From contig OZ022241.1 of NCBI GenBank assembly GCA_963978895.1, positions 23,094,073-23,158,072 on the forward strand: a stretch of 64,000 nt of DNA. The letters are read 5' to 3'. The notes below the pieces were generated by a model. That model searched no databases and was not told the DNA's origin. It worked only from the letters and a program-made list of their open reading frames with translations. Each line of letters opens with the position of its first letter. Position 1 is the stretch's first letter. The translations under genes and the position numbers were made by a program. The DNA is from Erpobdella octoculata. Taxonomy: Eukaryota > Annelida > Clitellata > Hirudinida > Erpobdellidae. This document shows positions 34,590 to 46,833 of this stretch, in pieces.

Positions 34590-36936
34590 TCTTTTTTTAC
34601 CAGATCCAAAAATATTGCGCCGCTAATTATGTAATCGTTAATAATTCATTTATATCTGCCAACCAGAGCGACAGCAACATTAATCAGAAATACAAGCAGC
34701 AAGAGACCCACGACGCTGTATAATAATAACAAATCTCATTTAAATGTCATTTGTACTTTTATGTACCTAATGACCCGTGGAGCATCGTGAGTCGAACACG
34801 AGGCTTTGCAGCTGACGACAGCCTGTCTGGAGACTGCTAACGAGATGCGACGAGGTTTTCAATCCAATCAAGAGTTCCGTACAACATTACGCGTACGTCT
34901 TGTGTACATTATTTTAAACGTTGAATGCAAAGAGTCTCTTGTAAGCTAATTGTGCATGCGAGTGTACAGTGTTATTCGTATATCTCGTATATCGTGTCTC
35001 AAAGTGTATGTTATTGCTGTTAAGCATCAAGTGGAGGAAGAAATAGTGAAAAGTTGAAAAGTATGAACTGCCCATTTGAAGTTAGAATGCAATTCTTTCT
35101 GTGGTTAGCATTGGCTCCAATCAATCAGCCTTAAGTTTTATGTTGGACTTGAATAATGAAATAAAAGAAAATTTAAACGAATGGTATAAAAGTTATGAAA
35201 TTACCAAAATTCATTCTTTTGTTTTCAGAATTTTACCTTTAAAATACGCTAAAAATTCCGTCTTTTCCTCAAGTCTCGAATACATTACTATACACAGTAA
35301 AAAACTGTTTATCTGACCATCGAAAGTTCCTATTGGTGTCGTGATCATAATCATGATCAGTGTTGTTGTCATATAATTATTGTGCCAATATCTCAATGAG
35401 CCCATAACTTCCAGCATCGTTAACATTTGACAATTATCTTATCGCCATGTTCGTCCTTAATAAATGAAAGGAGATACGAGAAATTGTTTTTGTTGACTTT
35501 GTCATTTAATGTCTTGCGGATTTAATAATCATACCATAATATTAAAATCCATCATGTCTACCTTCAACACAATCATCAACTCCACCAGCTTCAACATTAT
35601 CATTGTCACTACTAAAATCTTTGTCATCATTAGATTCATTAGCATCATTATCATAACTATACAACAGGTATCATCACAATTGCATCATAAGAATCTTCAA
35701 ATGACACATGCTGCGAGAATAAAAAAAAAACATAATTTGTTTGCTTTACGAACTATCATAAACAATTTTAGAATAATTTCATATTTTCGGAGTTTTCTTG
35801 TGTTTTAACATTTCTCACGAAGAAATTCTTTTCTGTGAACAAAAACATGAATCAGGAAACATGCGAGATTTATTTCTTTAATAGAAATGATATGGAAAAA
35901 AATAAGGCATTGAAAACAAATTTAAAACCTGTGAAATTCATCATTTGATGATGATAATGATAATAATAACGATAACGACAACGATAATAATAAAGATGAC
36001 GACGACGACGACGACGATGATGGTGGTGGTGGTGATGACGATGCCGTTGACGTTCGAAATGATATTTTACTATTTTACATCGTATGAATAAAAAACAATT
36101 CCACAACCGCAAAGAGAACAAGTAAAGGAAAAAACGAGTTTTTCAACACAAACTTTTATTTCAAATACACTCGATTTAGAAATACGAAAGATATTCAAAT
36201 TTAGTTTTTTGGTTTTTGAAAATACCAATAAATTCATTATTTTTAAATACCACTGAGTTTGTTATAAATTTATTTTGAATTTATTTTGAATTGAAATCAA
36301 ATGAAATTATTTTAAACAAATATATATTTTATGGAATATTTTCCAATATTTTAATATTGCTTATGGAAATTGAATGAGGATACAAGTCTAATGGGAATCG
36401 GGTCTATATTAGTCTATAAGTTATCATTTTATCATAAATACATAAATACAAGACGAAGATACAAACACAAATATACCATCATACTTACCCAATAAGTTGC
36501 ACAAAATCCAAACAAGCGACAAAAGTGCCAAAAGTCGTTTCAGCAACAATTTACTTTTTCTTTTTCAACAAAAATTTCTTTTAATAATCGAAATTAGAAA
36601 CTGATGTGAAGTGAAGTGAAGAAAACGAAAAAGATATCGATGTTTATGAAGAATTTTATAGCTGTGGAAGTGAGAACAAAGGCGTAGAAGATGAAAACTA
36701 ATGATCTAATATAAACTAGAAGACTGCCTGCTTTAATTCTAAGTTCAATTCAATTTGTTGACAACAAAGTTAATGCGAAGATAATGCGAAACATTACAGT
36801 TTAATGAATTTTATTATGGTTAAAATTTGCTTCTCCTACTCCATCAAGAGAAAAAAATAAAGTTGACTTTAATGGTTGTATAATGAGATGAAATTTAAAA
36901 TATCGCCTGTACTATTTTTTAAGGAGACATTTTTTC
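34590..36936. other. intron-like sequence without genes
   Basis: Only low-complexity stretches (ATC-rich at 35550-35680; GAT/GAC/GGT trinucleotides at 35943-36045). Short frames are not recognisable. Confidence 0.45.
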
Positions 36937-37159
36937 AGACTCAACAAAGCCCCGTTAGCTGGCTTACCATTCCGACCTATGTTTAATTCCCAGTCGGAGT
37001 GGGCCCTAAAACCAACGGAGGTCCAGGGCGAAATACCCGCCAGCCCCACCTCTCGACGGCCCTGAGGACAGGACGAAGAAACATAAATACAGGACAGAAG
37101 AGGACAAAGAATAAGCACAAGAATAAAATATATAACTACATACATAATCTCCTATTTCG

Positions 37160-37264
37160 GTATGTATGTATGTATGCATGTATGCATGTATGCATGTATG
37201 TATGTATGTATGTATGTATGTATGTATGTATGTATGTATGTATGTATGTATGTATGTATGTATG
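37160..37264. repeat. (TATG)n microsatellite
   Basis: About 26 tetranucleotide units. On the minus strand it forms the 3' tail of the LINE at 37271-37830. Confidence 0.95.
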
Positions 37265-37270
37265 AATGTA

Positions 37271-37830
37271 TTATTATTGTTATCATTATACAGGTTTTTT
37301 ATATAGCCCTTTTTCACAAAATAAAAGTCACATAAGCGCACTGCACAATGAAACGGAAGAGAACAAATCTGTCTTGAGCCGTTAACGAAAGACACTAAAA
37401 GGCACCGTTGGATCCTTCAGAGTGGTGGGAAGGCTATTACAGGCCACAGGACCAGCCACAGAAAAACCACGCCTGCCAATCGTCACAGTCTCCGTCTGAG
37501 GGACAAGTAGATCGCCGGCCGCCGCCGATCGAAAATGAGACCGACCAAAGAGTTGAGAGACCGGAACACATAACTTTTGAAGATAGACAGGAGCCATGCC
37601 ATGGAGGCACTTATAAACCATAGAGCAAAATTTGAAACGGTTTTTCTGCGGAAAGGGAACCCCATGAAGCCGCGTCCGCATCAGACCCGAAACGCTGGCC
37701 CAAGCAGGCAATCGCAGCACGAAACAGGCAGCTGCCCAAAGAACAGATTGAAGCCTGTTGATCTGGAACAGCGGTAGACCGGCCATGACCCCGTTGCAAT
37801 AGTCAACCCAGGTGTACCAGTGTTCTTACA
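37271..37830 (-). pseudogene. L2/CR1-type LINE C-terminal fragment with microsatellite tail
   Basis: From 37820 down: YTWVDYCNGVMAGLPLFQ, NRLQSVLWAAACFVLRLP, KFCSMVYKCLHGMAPVYLQ, SVAGPVACNSLPTTLKD, FRQRLKTDLF-like end. This is the conserved post-RT region of L2/CR1 LINEs. The frame is open from 37786 to 37382, so the fragment is fairly young. It lacks the polymerase. Confidence 0.75.
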
Positions 37831-38269
37831 AGGGAATGTGGAAGGTTTCCGTAGTATGTTTGTTGAGAAACTACACATGTTATACATATGTTGCGTATAC
37901 ACGGTGTGCCTACGATCCTTTATAAAGTATTGACAAAAAATGCATTTTTTTATACAACCAAATATTCCCCGTGCACGAGCAATAGACAAGCTGACTAAGA
38001 ACAATTTTAAGTAACATACAAATTAAAAAATCACTGGTTTTCAAGAAAAAGAAAAATTTTATGGACCAACCTTTTTCCTGATTCCATAATAAAAAATTGA
38101 ACTTCAAAACGTATCTAAATTCCAACCAAAATGAAAAATACAAATAAAACAAAAATACTATGGTTTTCCGTAGATATCCTTTAATTGATTTTTATTGAAA
38201 CATTGATATTAAATTGAAAATTAAAAAAACTGCAATTAGTTTTCCATAGATCCTTTATAAAGGACTGTC
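37831..38269. other. AT-rich sequence
   Basis: No feature recognised. Confidence 0.4.
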
Positions 38270-38968
38270 GGCTTATATGGGTTAATGCTACAAAAGTAAA
38301 AATTAGTATTTAGTTTCTACTCTAAAATTAATGATATAAGTGTTTCACCATTTTTTGAAAATTTGGTTTCCAGGAGTTCAAATGTGGGGTGGAAAATAGG
38401 GTTATTTGGTTTTTAAAGTAACTGCTACTCAACAACTGTTATTGCTACAGATGCAAAAATTAATACTTAGTATCTACTCAAAAAAAAAGATATACGTGTT
38501 TCACGATTTTATAAAACTTTGGTTTCCATGACTTCATATGTGGGGTCAAAATAAAGGTTATTTGATTTCAAAATAACTGCTACTCAACAACTGCAAGCAT
38601 TACAGATGTAAAAGTTACTATTTTGAGGTTTTGTGCCGGTTAAAAGTAGCTGAGTCCAGTTTATCACCGGTCGGGCCAAGCCGTTATTTTAGGGTCTTTT
38701 TACGGGCTAGGCTAAACCTTAAATCAAGGTGGTACGGCCGAGGTTTTTCACTAAGCATATAGACATTTTAGTGATTTTAGGGTCTTCAGTTGGGCTGGGC
38801 CAAACCTGAAGTCAAGGTGGCCTGTAAGAATGGGCCGGACCTAATTCAGACGGGCTGTGCCGGCCAGGAGTTTGGGTTTTTAAAACGGGCTGGGCTAAGT
38901 TGTCGACGGGCCGAGCCGAGACCTAAAAAATTGTTCTCTACTATGGATGCACGGTTCACACTCTCTAA
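38270..38968 (+). mobile_element. non-autonomous Helitron, copy A (both ends lost)
   Basis: Carries the internal ~160-bp tandem units (TTTCACCATTTTTTGAAAAT, CTTCAAATGTGGGG, TGCTACTCAA) and the GGGCC-rich right part (ACGGGCTGTGCCGG) shared with copies B-E. It breaks off at CTCTAATTG, just before the terminal hairpin. Confidence 0.75.
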
Positions 38969-39798
38969 TTGTATACATATATACAGTTTGTTCAATGATT
39001 TACATTTATACTGCCTCTTATGAAATTGAAAATGATCATCTTCTGGCATTTTGAGGTCAAAAACATGGCAAATCTTGCAAGTAAAATTTAACTAGCTTTT
39101 TGAATAGATAGTAAGCTGACATTTTTAGACTATCTTCATATTGGATGACAATACATAATTCAATTAAAAAAAAACGTAATTTGAACATCTTTCGTAAACA
39201 TACACACAAACACACATCGAGTGTATTTGAAATCAAAGTTTGTATTAAAAAACTTGTTTTTTCTTTTTCTTGTTTCTCTGTTTTGTTTATTAAAATGTGT
39301 CAAAATTAATTGAATATTGTATTGTCATCCAATATAAAGCTATGCTGAAAGTTTCAGCTTCCTAGCTAGTCAAAAGCTGGCTAAATTCTACTTTCTGGAT
39401 TTGCGTACTGAGAAAGTCACAAACAGAGATTGTAGCCTAATAAAAAGTTTTTAATAAAACTACGAAAATGAGGAAGAAAGCGGCGCATATAACAAAAAGG
39501 TTAACTTTTAAATAATAACATTAAAAACGACATTAATAATGGCAATAAACGTGACTAACATTAACACTAAAAATATTAATACTATCATTAGTACTAAATT
39601 AATACTAATGTTATTAACACTTACATTATTAACACTAACATTCTTACCATTTTAAATGACGTTAACAATAACTATGGCAACAATAATCACAACCAGTGAA
39701 ATTGAGAAAATATTTTTTTTTAGGAAAAAAACGTTACATTACAAAGAAACAGCAATCTAATACAACACGAAAAACAGGTCCATTCGTCAACCATTTAC
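38969..39798. other. intron sequence
   Basis: AT-rich sequence with runs of TTAACA/TAATACTA. No gene on the plus strand; the plus-strand frame across 39696-39980 is the shadow of the Sushi exon. Confidence 0.5.
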
Positions 39799-39957
39799 CT
39801 GAAGAACAGTTAGCTGGGTCTCCTTCCCATCTGTGCTCTATGCACGAGAGCCGCCACGTTTGCTCCCCATTCAAACACCCTAAAGTCATTTTTTCAGTTG
39901 ATTCCCTCCTGATCCAGGTGTTAGAAGTTGTGGGAAAGCTATCTGGACAGCCGACGG
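39799..39957 (-). CDS. Sushi/CCP-domain exon of a membrane protein
   Basis: Acceptor TTATTGTCAG and donor CAG|GTAAAT bound a 159-bp exon in phase 1 at both sides, the standard module arrangement for Sushi exons. It codes VGCPDSFPTTSNTW, LGCLNGEQTWRLSC and RWEGDPANCSS: four cysteines and the Trp-x-Gly before the last one, as in complement control protein modules. It is in phase with the transmembrane exon at 21302-21383, 18.4 kb downstream on the same strand, so the two may be consecutive exons of one extracellular-facing protein. Further upstream exons lie outside or were not found. Confidence 0.65.
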
Positions 39958-40129
39958 CTGACAATAAACAAACTAATTAATTAATTAATTATTAATAATA
40001 TAATTTGTTACTGAATTATGCTTGTATTCAATCAAAAAAATGTTTTAAATTGTGATTATTAATTAAATGTTTAAAGTTATGATTAATAACAATTTTTACT
40101 AAAAAGTGAGTTAGTCTGTTTATAAACAA

Positions 40130-41712
40130 CTAGCGGACCCGGCGAACTTCGTTTCACCTTTTAAAGAGTGTATGTTTTTGTTTTATTATCGGGCGAAAAA
40201 ACAAATAAATCTGATGGTCTGCCGACACGTGAACACGCCACATACATTTGACCATGAGAAAAACATGCATTATCCAAGTTGGGCACACTATACCATTGAT
40301 AGTTCGTAGTGATCCAAAAGATGTTGGGCCACAAACATTGACCAACAACAACCTCAAATAGAAGCATTCATCGTTTTTTGGGTGAACTGTATAAATACGA
40401 CCAAGAGCATCAGTAGAATACACACCCGGATGTCAAGGAACCGCACTGTCTTGCTTCCGACGTTGAAATTTCTTTGATGAAGCTTTCCAAGTGTAATAAC
40501 GTGGCATCTCCGAGTAAAGCAACGTTTGTGCAAATGGATCGCTTTGGCAAATCGCAAAAAAACTCGTTAATGTTGTTGCTGGAGGTGTTTCAGCACGTTG
40601 AATAATATTCGACGCGTTAAAATAAACTCGTTGACCATTCTCCAGATGGACAACAGTGGGATGACGTTCGTGAATAGAGAATGAGAATATACGCCAAATT
40701 GCCTCATTGCAGTTCACATATCTACCAATTTGATAGCGTCTAATCTCGTCGTTATCTGAGCTTTGAATGCCAAAAACTGCCATATTGCTGCCTTTCGTTG
40801 CATATTTGCAGATGTACTTAATTGACTTTACAGAATTGCAATACTCAACATTGCAATGTGTCTTGAATGTTTTGGAAAGAAGTGGCGAATATGGAACAAT
40901 CCAACTGTTGTCAACCACGAAATCGTTTCCTTTCACTTTCTTTGCGACAGTTCGACCGTTATCATCGGGAGATCCAGTTCTTCCGCGGTGGATTGATTAA
41001 CATTGTTCCGATGCCTAATTGCCTGACGGCTATTTTGGGAAAGATTAGATCTTCTGGGTCGCGCATTGTTATTAATAATGTTTTTGTTAAAAGTAATAAA
41101 ACTTTAAAACTCGCAAATTAATTCCAACGAACGAAAATATAATATTGACAGAACTGCATTGACACTTTGTTAATGCCAAATGGAAAACGGAAAATGCGAA
41201 ACTAAAAATCATATATCTATGCTAAAAATATCTTTTATATTTTTATGGCCCATAAACAATTATTTTATTTTATATTTTAATTGAAAAAGATATTTACTAA
41301 ATTTTTTCTGTGAGATTTTCAATTGTAAACAATGAAATAGTCAGAAAATTTAATAGCATGCGCTCTACCCCATTTGCGCATAAATGTCATGTCGCGTTAA
41401 ATTAAACATCTGTATATCTCGATAACTCAAACTCCAATTTGAAAATTTATTTTTTCGTAAGACCAAAAAGAGGGGGCTCTACAACTTTGCCATTTGAAGT
41501 TTTTTTCTAGGACGCACTGTTAAGGTCGTATAGCTACCGGGGTATACTGCGGTCCCCATGGGCCACTCCATGGTTCAATGTCAATTTATTTAGTTATTCT
41601 GTTAATAAGAGCTGAGAAAAATCCAATAAATCAAAAATCTCTAAAATCGGTTTAGCCGTTCTTGAGTTATAAGTTTCGTAACACAAACCCGACTTCCTTT
41701 TATATATATAGA
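40130..41712 (-). mobile_element. Helitron with partial Rep/helicase, minus orientation
   Basis: The 5' end TCTATATATATAAAAGG is at 41712. The 3' end GGGTCCGCTAG is at 40130-40133. Flanking bases are A (40129) and T (41713), the expected A|T target. No target duplication. Coding is limited to 40160-40936. Sequence 40940-41700 is non-coding leader, including remnants near 41000. Confidence 0.75.
40160..40936 (-). pseudogene. Helitron helicase relic: early region fused to helicase end
   Basis: The frame 40936-40433 has WIVPYSPLLSKTFKTHCNVE, VKSIKYICKYATKG, RYVNCNEAIWRIFSF and LENGQRVYFNASN, the conserved region of Helitron Rep-helicases between the replication-initiator and Pif1 parts. Then, shifted, FYLRLLLVNVCGPTSFGSLRTINGI. 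The next coding, FSHGQMYVACSRVGRPSDLFVF (about 40230-40170), is the very end of a Pif1 helicase. The Walker motifs in between are deleted, so it cannot be active. Confidence 0.8.
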
Positions 41713-42009
41713 TTTTAAAAAAAAAATTTTTTTATGACCTCATATGAACAAATACTTAACTTAGTTATTACAAATCTGATACAACATTCAATTCAATATT
41801 TTCTTCAAAACGAAAATAAAATATCAGCCGTGCACTCCAGGTACAATCATGTGTGTTGAAGTCAGAACGAACTGATTTACCTGTTAGGAGTTATGACGTC
41901 TAGAAAAATATTTTTTTAAATTAACTGAAACGCAAAAAGTTATCACAACACAAACTCTAATAATATACATATACACACATACATCAATAAATAAATAAAG
42001 ATATATATA
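41713..42009. other. AT-rich spacer
   Basis: No gene. Ends in a short (TA)n run. Confidence 0.4.
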
Positions 42010-42105
42010 CTAGTGGTTTTGCCCGCCCCAAGGACGGATGTTTTAAAATTACAATGAACTTTGGATACATTTCTTTGATTAAAATATTAAAGGTTATTAA
42101 TTATT
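42010..42105 (-). mobile_element. Helitron-like 3' end next to microsatellite
   Basis: On the minus strand: a CCGTCC/GGGCGG stem with a short loop, 13 nt, then CTAG (42010-42013) followed by TATATAT. The other side runs into the tetranucleotide array. Only the terminal part is present. Confidence 0.5.
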
Positions 42106-42607
42106 TTGTTATTTATTTATTTATTCATTTATTCATTTATTCATTCATTTATTCATTCATTCATTCATTCATTCATTCATTCATTCATTCATTCATTCAT
42201 TCATTCATTCATTCATTCATTCATTCATTCATTCATTCATTCATCCATCCATCCATCCATCCATCCATCCATCCATCCATCCATCCATCCATCCATCCAT
42301 CCATCCATCCATCCATCCATCCATCCATCCATCCATCCATCCATCCATCCATCCATCCATCCATCCATCCATCCATCCATCCATCCATCCATCCATCCAT
42401 CCATCCATCCATCCATCCATCCATCCATCCATCCATCCATCCATCCATCCATCCATCCATCCATCCATCCATTCATTCATTCATTCATTCATTCATTCAT
42501 TCATTCATTCATTCATTCATTCATTCATTCATTCATTCATTCATTCATTCATTCATTCATTCATTCATTCATTCATTCATTCATTCATTCATTTATTTAT
42601 TTATTTA
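42106..42607. repeat. compound tetranucleotide array TTTA-TTCA-TCCA-TTCA-TTTA
   Basis: (TTTA)/(TTCA) to 42240, (TCCA)n 42241-42472, (TTCA)n to about 42590, (TTTA)n to 42607. The arrangement is mirror-symmetric, each block one base from its neighbour. Long Met-Asp-Gly-Trp or Ile-His-Ser frames here are not genes. Confidence 0.97.
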
Positions 42608-43911
42608 CTAGCAGTGCCCGTAGCGGCTTTGCTCGCATGAAATTAGAGAATTTGAACCGTGCATCCATAGGTGTCGGCTCGGCCCGTCGACAACTTGGCC
42701 CAGGCCGTTTCAAAACCAAAATTCCTGGTCCGGCACGGCCCGTCTAATTTGGGCCCGGCTCGTTTTTACAAGCCTAGAAATTCTATATACTTGATGAAAA
42801 ACTTCGGCCCGTCCCACCTTGACTTCAGGTTTGGCCCGGCCCGTCTGAAGACCCTGAAATCCCTAAAATGTCTATATGCTTAGTGAACAACTTCGGCCCG
42901 TACCACCTTGATTTAAGGTTTAGCCTGGCCCGTTAAAAGACCCTAAAATAACGGCTTGGCCCGACCGGTGATAAACTGGACTCAGCTTATTTTGACCCCA
43001 CATTTGAAGTCATGGAATCCAAAGTTTTAAAAAATGGTGAAACACGTATATCTTTTTTTTTGAGTAGATACTAAGTATTAGTTTTTACATCTGTAGCAAT
43101 TACAGTTGTTGAGTAGCAGTTACTTTAAAAACCAAATAACCCTATTTTCCACCCCACATTTGAAGTCCTGGAAACCAAATTGTCAAAAAATGGTGAAACA
43201 CGTATATCATTATTTTTAGAGAATAAACTAAATACTAATTTTTACTTTTGAAGCATTCACAATTTTTGAGTAGCAGCTACTTTAAAAACTAAGTAATCCT
43301 ATTGTCCACCCCACATTTAAGGTCCTGGAAACTAAATTTGTAAAAAATGGTGAAACACGTATATCTTTATTTTTAGAATAGAAACTAAATACTAATTTTT
43401 ACATCTGTCGCATTTACAGTTTTTGAGTAGCAGTTTCTTTAAAAAACAAGTAACTCTATTTTCCACCCCACATTTGAAGTCATGGAAACCAAATTTTCAA
43501 AAAATGCTAACACACGTATTTCAATATTTTTGGAGTAGAAACTAAATACTAATTTTTACTCCTGTAGCATTCACAGTTTTTGAGTAGCAGCTACTTTAAA
43601 AACCAAATAACACATTTTTCCAACCCACATTTAAGGTGCGGGAAACCGAATTTTCAAAAAATGGTGAAACACGTATCTTTTTATTTTTCAAGAAGAATCT
43701 ATATACCAAATTTCAAAATCTCCTCATTTTTGGTTTTAGAGATATACATTGTTTTAGAAAAAAGTTTGTTTTCCAGCTTCTTCCCAGTGGATTCTTACGC
43801 AATAAAAGTAATATAATTTCCAAATTTCACATTCCTAGGATAAGGCGTTTGAGCTCGGCGTTGATTATCAGTCAGTCAGTCAGTCAGGACATGTTCTTTT
43901 ATATATATAGA
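42608..43911 (-). mobile_element. non-autonomous Helitron, copy B
   Basis: The minus-strand 5' end TCTATATATATAAAAG is at 43911, followed by (TGAC)n and ATAATCAACGCCGAGCTC. The 3' end GCGAGCAAAGCCGCTACGGG then CACTGCTAG is at 42608-42611. Flanks are A and T. No coding. Internal ~160-bp tandem units occupy 43000-43700; the GGCCCG-rich part is at 42660-42970. Confidence 0.88.
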
Positions 43912-44049
43912 TTTATTTATTTATTTATTTGTTTGTTTGTTTGTTTGTTTGTTTGTTTGTTTGTTTGTTTGTTTGTTTGTTTATTTGTTTGTTTGCTGGT
44001 TTGTTTGTTTGTTTGTTTGTTTGTTTGTTTGTTTGTTTACTTACTTACC

Positions 44050-44147
<98 letters not shown>

Positions 44148-44157
44148 TTTACTTACT
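43912..44157. repeat. compound tetranucleotide array TTTA-TTTG-TTAC
   Basis: (TTTA)n to about 43930, (TTTG)n to 44037, (TTAC)n to 44157. It starts exactly at the Helitron B end and stops exactly where PLE coding begins; the PLE stop codon lies in the array. Confidence 0.97.
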
Positions 44158-45088
44158 TGAATAGTTTAAGAGTCCGTCCAAAATGGTCATCTTGGACGTT
44201 TAGTATTGGTTTATCCCGGACAATGTAGAGGGCCTCGGCAATTTTTAATCGAGAGGGGTCAGCCTCGTGATGGAGAATAACCGTGTTGTCGACGAGTGTT
44301 TGTCTGGTGAGTTTTGTGTTGTGAGCTAGTTGCGAATGCGTTGTAATACTGCCACCCTGTAAATGCATAGTGACTCGGCGGGAGAGCGTAGTACGTGTTT
44401 GGCCAATGTAGGTAGCAATGACATCATGCGGTGCAGGACAAGTAAATTTATAAACTACATTTGTACACTGGAAAATGCTGGCGTGTCGAGGGCTGTTTTT
44501 CATGATAAGGCTGTGTGATTTTCTGTCTTTATATTATATGGAAAATGACAGTCTATGTCGGAGTCGATCTTTAACTTTAACGCAACTTGTAATAATTTGA
44601 CGTAATATTCTCTCATCAAGACGGTAATTGTCATGCATCTGGGAACAGTAACGGTCCTGACGACATCATTAGGAATGTTTGCTAGAATGCCAGAAATCTT
44701 TTTATGCACAAATCTTTTCACAACAGAATCAACCATGGTGTTGGTGTAGCTATTGTTAATCAACAGCGTTTTGAGACGTTTGACTTCCGTGTGAAATTTA
44801 CGTCAGTCTTCTGAGAGTCCATAAGCGCAAGCAAGTATGTTATGTATAACACTCTCTTTGTATATATCAGAAAAATAGCCGGCACCGTTCATTGGAGGAC
44901 GGCTTGACGTACATTTCATGTGCAAGGCCGGAATCCGTTTGAGAAACCAACACGTCCAGAAAAGGTAACGTATGATTACAGTCGCTATATTCGATTGTAA
45001 AATTCAACATAGAGTATTGCTGAAACTTAGTTTTTAATTCTTCCAAATGTGTAGTATCTCGAGAAATCACAAAGATGTCATCGATATA
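44153..45088 (-). pseudogene. PLE downstream half: RT end, linker, GIY-YIG
   Basis: Starting at 45088 directly at the Helitron border: YIDDIFVISRDTTHLEEL (catalytic Asp pair), LNFTIEYSDCNHTLPFLDVL. Near 44881 a frameshift; a TGA at about 44804; linker LINNSYTNTMVDSVVKRFV; a frame change at 44500; GIY-YIG with TNVVYKFTCPAPHD, TYIGQTRTTLSRRVTMHLQ, ALYIVRDKPILNVQ. It ends in GRTLKLFK, cut by the (TTAC)n array, so the tail is missing. Joins to 46302-46430 when Helitron C is removed. Confidence 0.82.
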
Positions 45089-46301
45089 TCTATATATATC
45101 AAAGAACATGTCCTGACTGACTGACTGACTGACTGACTGACTGATAATCAACGCCGAGCTCAAACGCCTCATCCTAGGAACGTGAAATTTGGAACTTATA
45201 TTACTTTTATTGCGTAAGCATACACTAAGAAGGGATTTTTTAAAATTTTGCTCCTGAGAGTAAGAAACTGGAAAACAAACTTTTTTCTAAGCCAATGTAT
45301 ATCTCGAAAACCAAAAATGAGGCGATCTTGAAATTTGGTATATGGATTTTTCTTATAAAATAAAAAGCTACGTGTTTCACCATTTTTTGAAAATTCGGTT
45401 TCCCGTACCTCAAATGTGGGTTGGAAAATTGGGTTATTTGGTTTTCAAAGTAGCTGCTACTCAAAAACTGTGAATGCTACAGGAGTAAAAATTAATATTT
45501 AGTTTCAACTCCAAAAATAATGAAATACGTGTGTTAGCATTTTTTTGAAAATTTGGTTTCCATGACTTCAAATGTGGGATGGAAAATAGAGTTATTTGTT
45601 TTTTAAAGAAACTGCTACTCAAAAACTGTAAATGCGACAGATGAAAAAATTAGTATTTAGTTTCTATTCTAAAAATAAAGTAATACGTGTTTCACCATTT
45701 TTTACAAATTTGGTTTCCAGGACCTTAAATGTGGGGTGGACAATAGGATTACTTGGTTTTTAAAATAGGGTTATTTGGTTTTTAAAGTAACTGCTACTCA
45801 ACAACTGTAATTGCTACAGATGTAAAAACTAATACTTAGTATCTACTCAAAAAAAAAGATATACGTGTTTCACCATTTTTTAAAACTTTGGATTCCATGA
45901 CTTCAAATGTGGGGTCAAAATAAGCTGAGTCCAGTTTATCACCCGTCGGGCCAAACCGTTATTTTAGGGTCTTTTTACGGGCCACGCTAAACCTTAAATC
46001 AAGTTGGTACGGGCCGAGGTTTTTCACTAAGCATGTATACATTTTAGTGATTTTAGGGTCTTCAGACGGGCCGGGCCAAACCTGAAGTCAAGGTGGGACG
46101 GGCCGAAGTTTTTCGTCAAGTATATAGAATTTCTAGGCCTGTAAAAACGGGCTGGGCCAAATTAGACGGGCCGTGCCGGGCCAGGAATTTTGGTTTTGAA
46201 ACGGGCTGGGCCAAGTTGTCGACGGGCCGAGCCGACACCTATGGACGCACGGTTACAATTCTCTAATTTCATGCGAGCGAAGCCGCAACGGGCAATGCTA
46301 G
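45089..46301 (+). mobile_element. non-autonomous Helitron, copy C, inside the PLE RT gene
   Basis: 5' end TCTATATATATCAAAG at 45089, 3' end CGCAACGGGCAATGCTAG at 46301. Flanking bases A (45088) and T (46302). Removing it joins the PLE codons for LYAR and YIDD in frame with nothing lost or gained, as expected for Helitrons, which make no target duplication. 1213 bp, no coding. Confidence 0.92.
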
Positions 46302-46508
46302 TCTTGCATATAATGTAGGTTTATTGATGGCGTCGAACACACGATTCTCTAAATGACTCATATAAAAATCAGCAAATAGAGGGCCCAGGGGTGAGCCCAT
46401 GGCCACACCGTCGATCTATATATAACCACTTTGCGTTGATACGTTTTTTCGCCAAGCTTTCAAAATCTCTTGAATTCATGATAACTCCGCTTTTTAAATA
46501 GATTTATT
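46302..46508 (-). pseudogene. PLE: N-terminus joined to mid-RT by internal deletion
   Basis: From 46508 down: MNSRDFESLAKKRINAKW (conserved PLE start block), a TATATATA tract at about 46418-46425, then GVAMGSPLGPLFADFYM (RT motif) and RVFDAINKPTLYAR at 46302. About 1.3 kb of coding between AKW and GVAMG is missing, with the TA tract at the breakpoint. The two parts are in different frames. Confidence 0.75.
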
Positions 46509-46515
46509 AAAAACG

Positions 46516-46559
46516 AGGGCTGACCGATCGGTTTCGCAGAAAAGCATCTTCGGAGCCCT
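46516..46559 (-). ncRNA. hammerhead ribozyme-like motif upstream of PLE, one core change
   Basis: Minus strand: stem I AGGGCU/AGCCCU (6 bp), CCGAAGA in place of CUGANGA (U4 is C), extra U, stem II GC/GC with loop UUUUCU, GAA, helix III ACC/GGU with loop GAUC, cleavage C, then stem I. Good architecture, but the U4 change should reduce or kill activity. Confidence 0.5.
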
Positions 46560-46564
46560 TTAAA

Positions 46565-46833
46565 TTACGAAGTTAAAATGTATTTACTATAATGCGAAAA
46601 TAGAATGAAACTATAAAACGACGAGAATAAACATTAATGAAAACTGAAATAGAAAAACAACGTATGGAAAGTGGAAAGCAAGATATAAAAGGTAGGTAAC
46701 TAACGTACAAGATTAGTAAAAACCGAAGCGGAAAATAATTGTAAACAAAACGAAAACATGGCGATAGTGGCCGCAGCACAGGTATTTACGCAACTATGCG
46801 CTAGGTAATTGTTGTCAGGTGCGCGCAATCAGG
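46565..46833. other. PLE leader/3' UTR sequence
   Basis: AT-rich sequence between the PLE tail coding (46834-47232) and the hammerhead, in the same tail-then-start order as at 6439-5809. No coding recognised. Confidence 0.4.

Noticed and set aside
36912..37145. Minus-strand 77-codon frame with a hydrophobic start
   Set aside because: No splice or domain support; lies next to the LINE tail and microsatellite, likely repeat-derived.
39696..39980. Plus-strand 94-codon frame
   Set aside because: Shadow of the minus-strand Sushi exon, which has splice sites and a domain pattern.
42054..42747. Open frames with Ile-His-Ser or Met-Asp-Gly-Trp repeats on both strands
   Set aside because: Pure tetranucleotide array; open on both strands in several frames.
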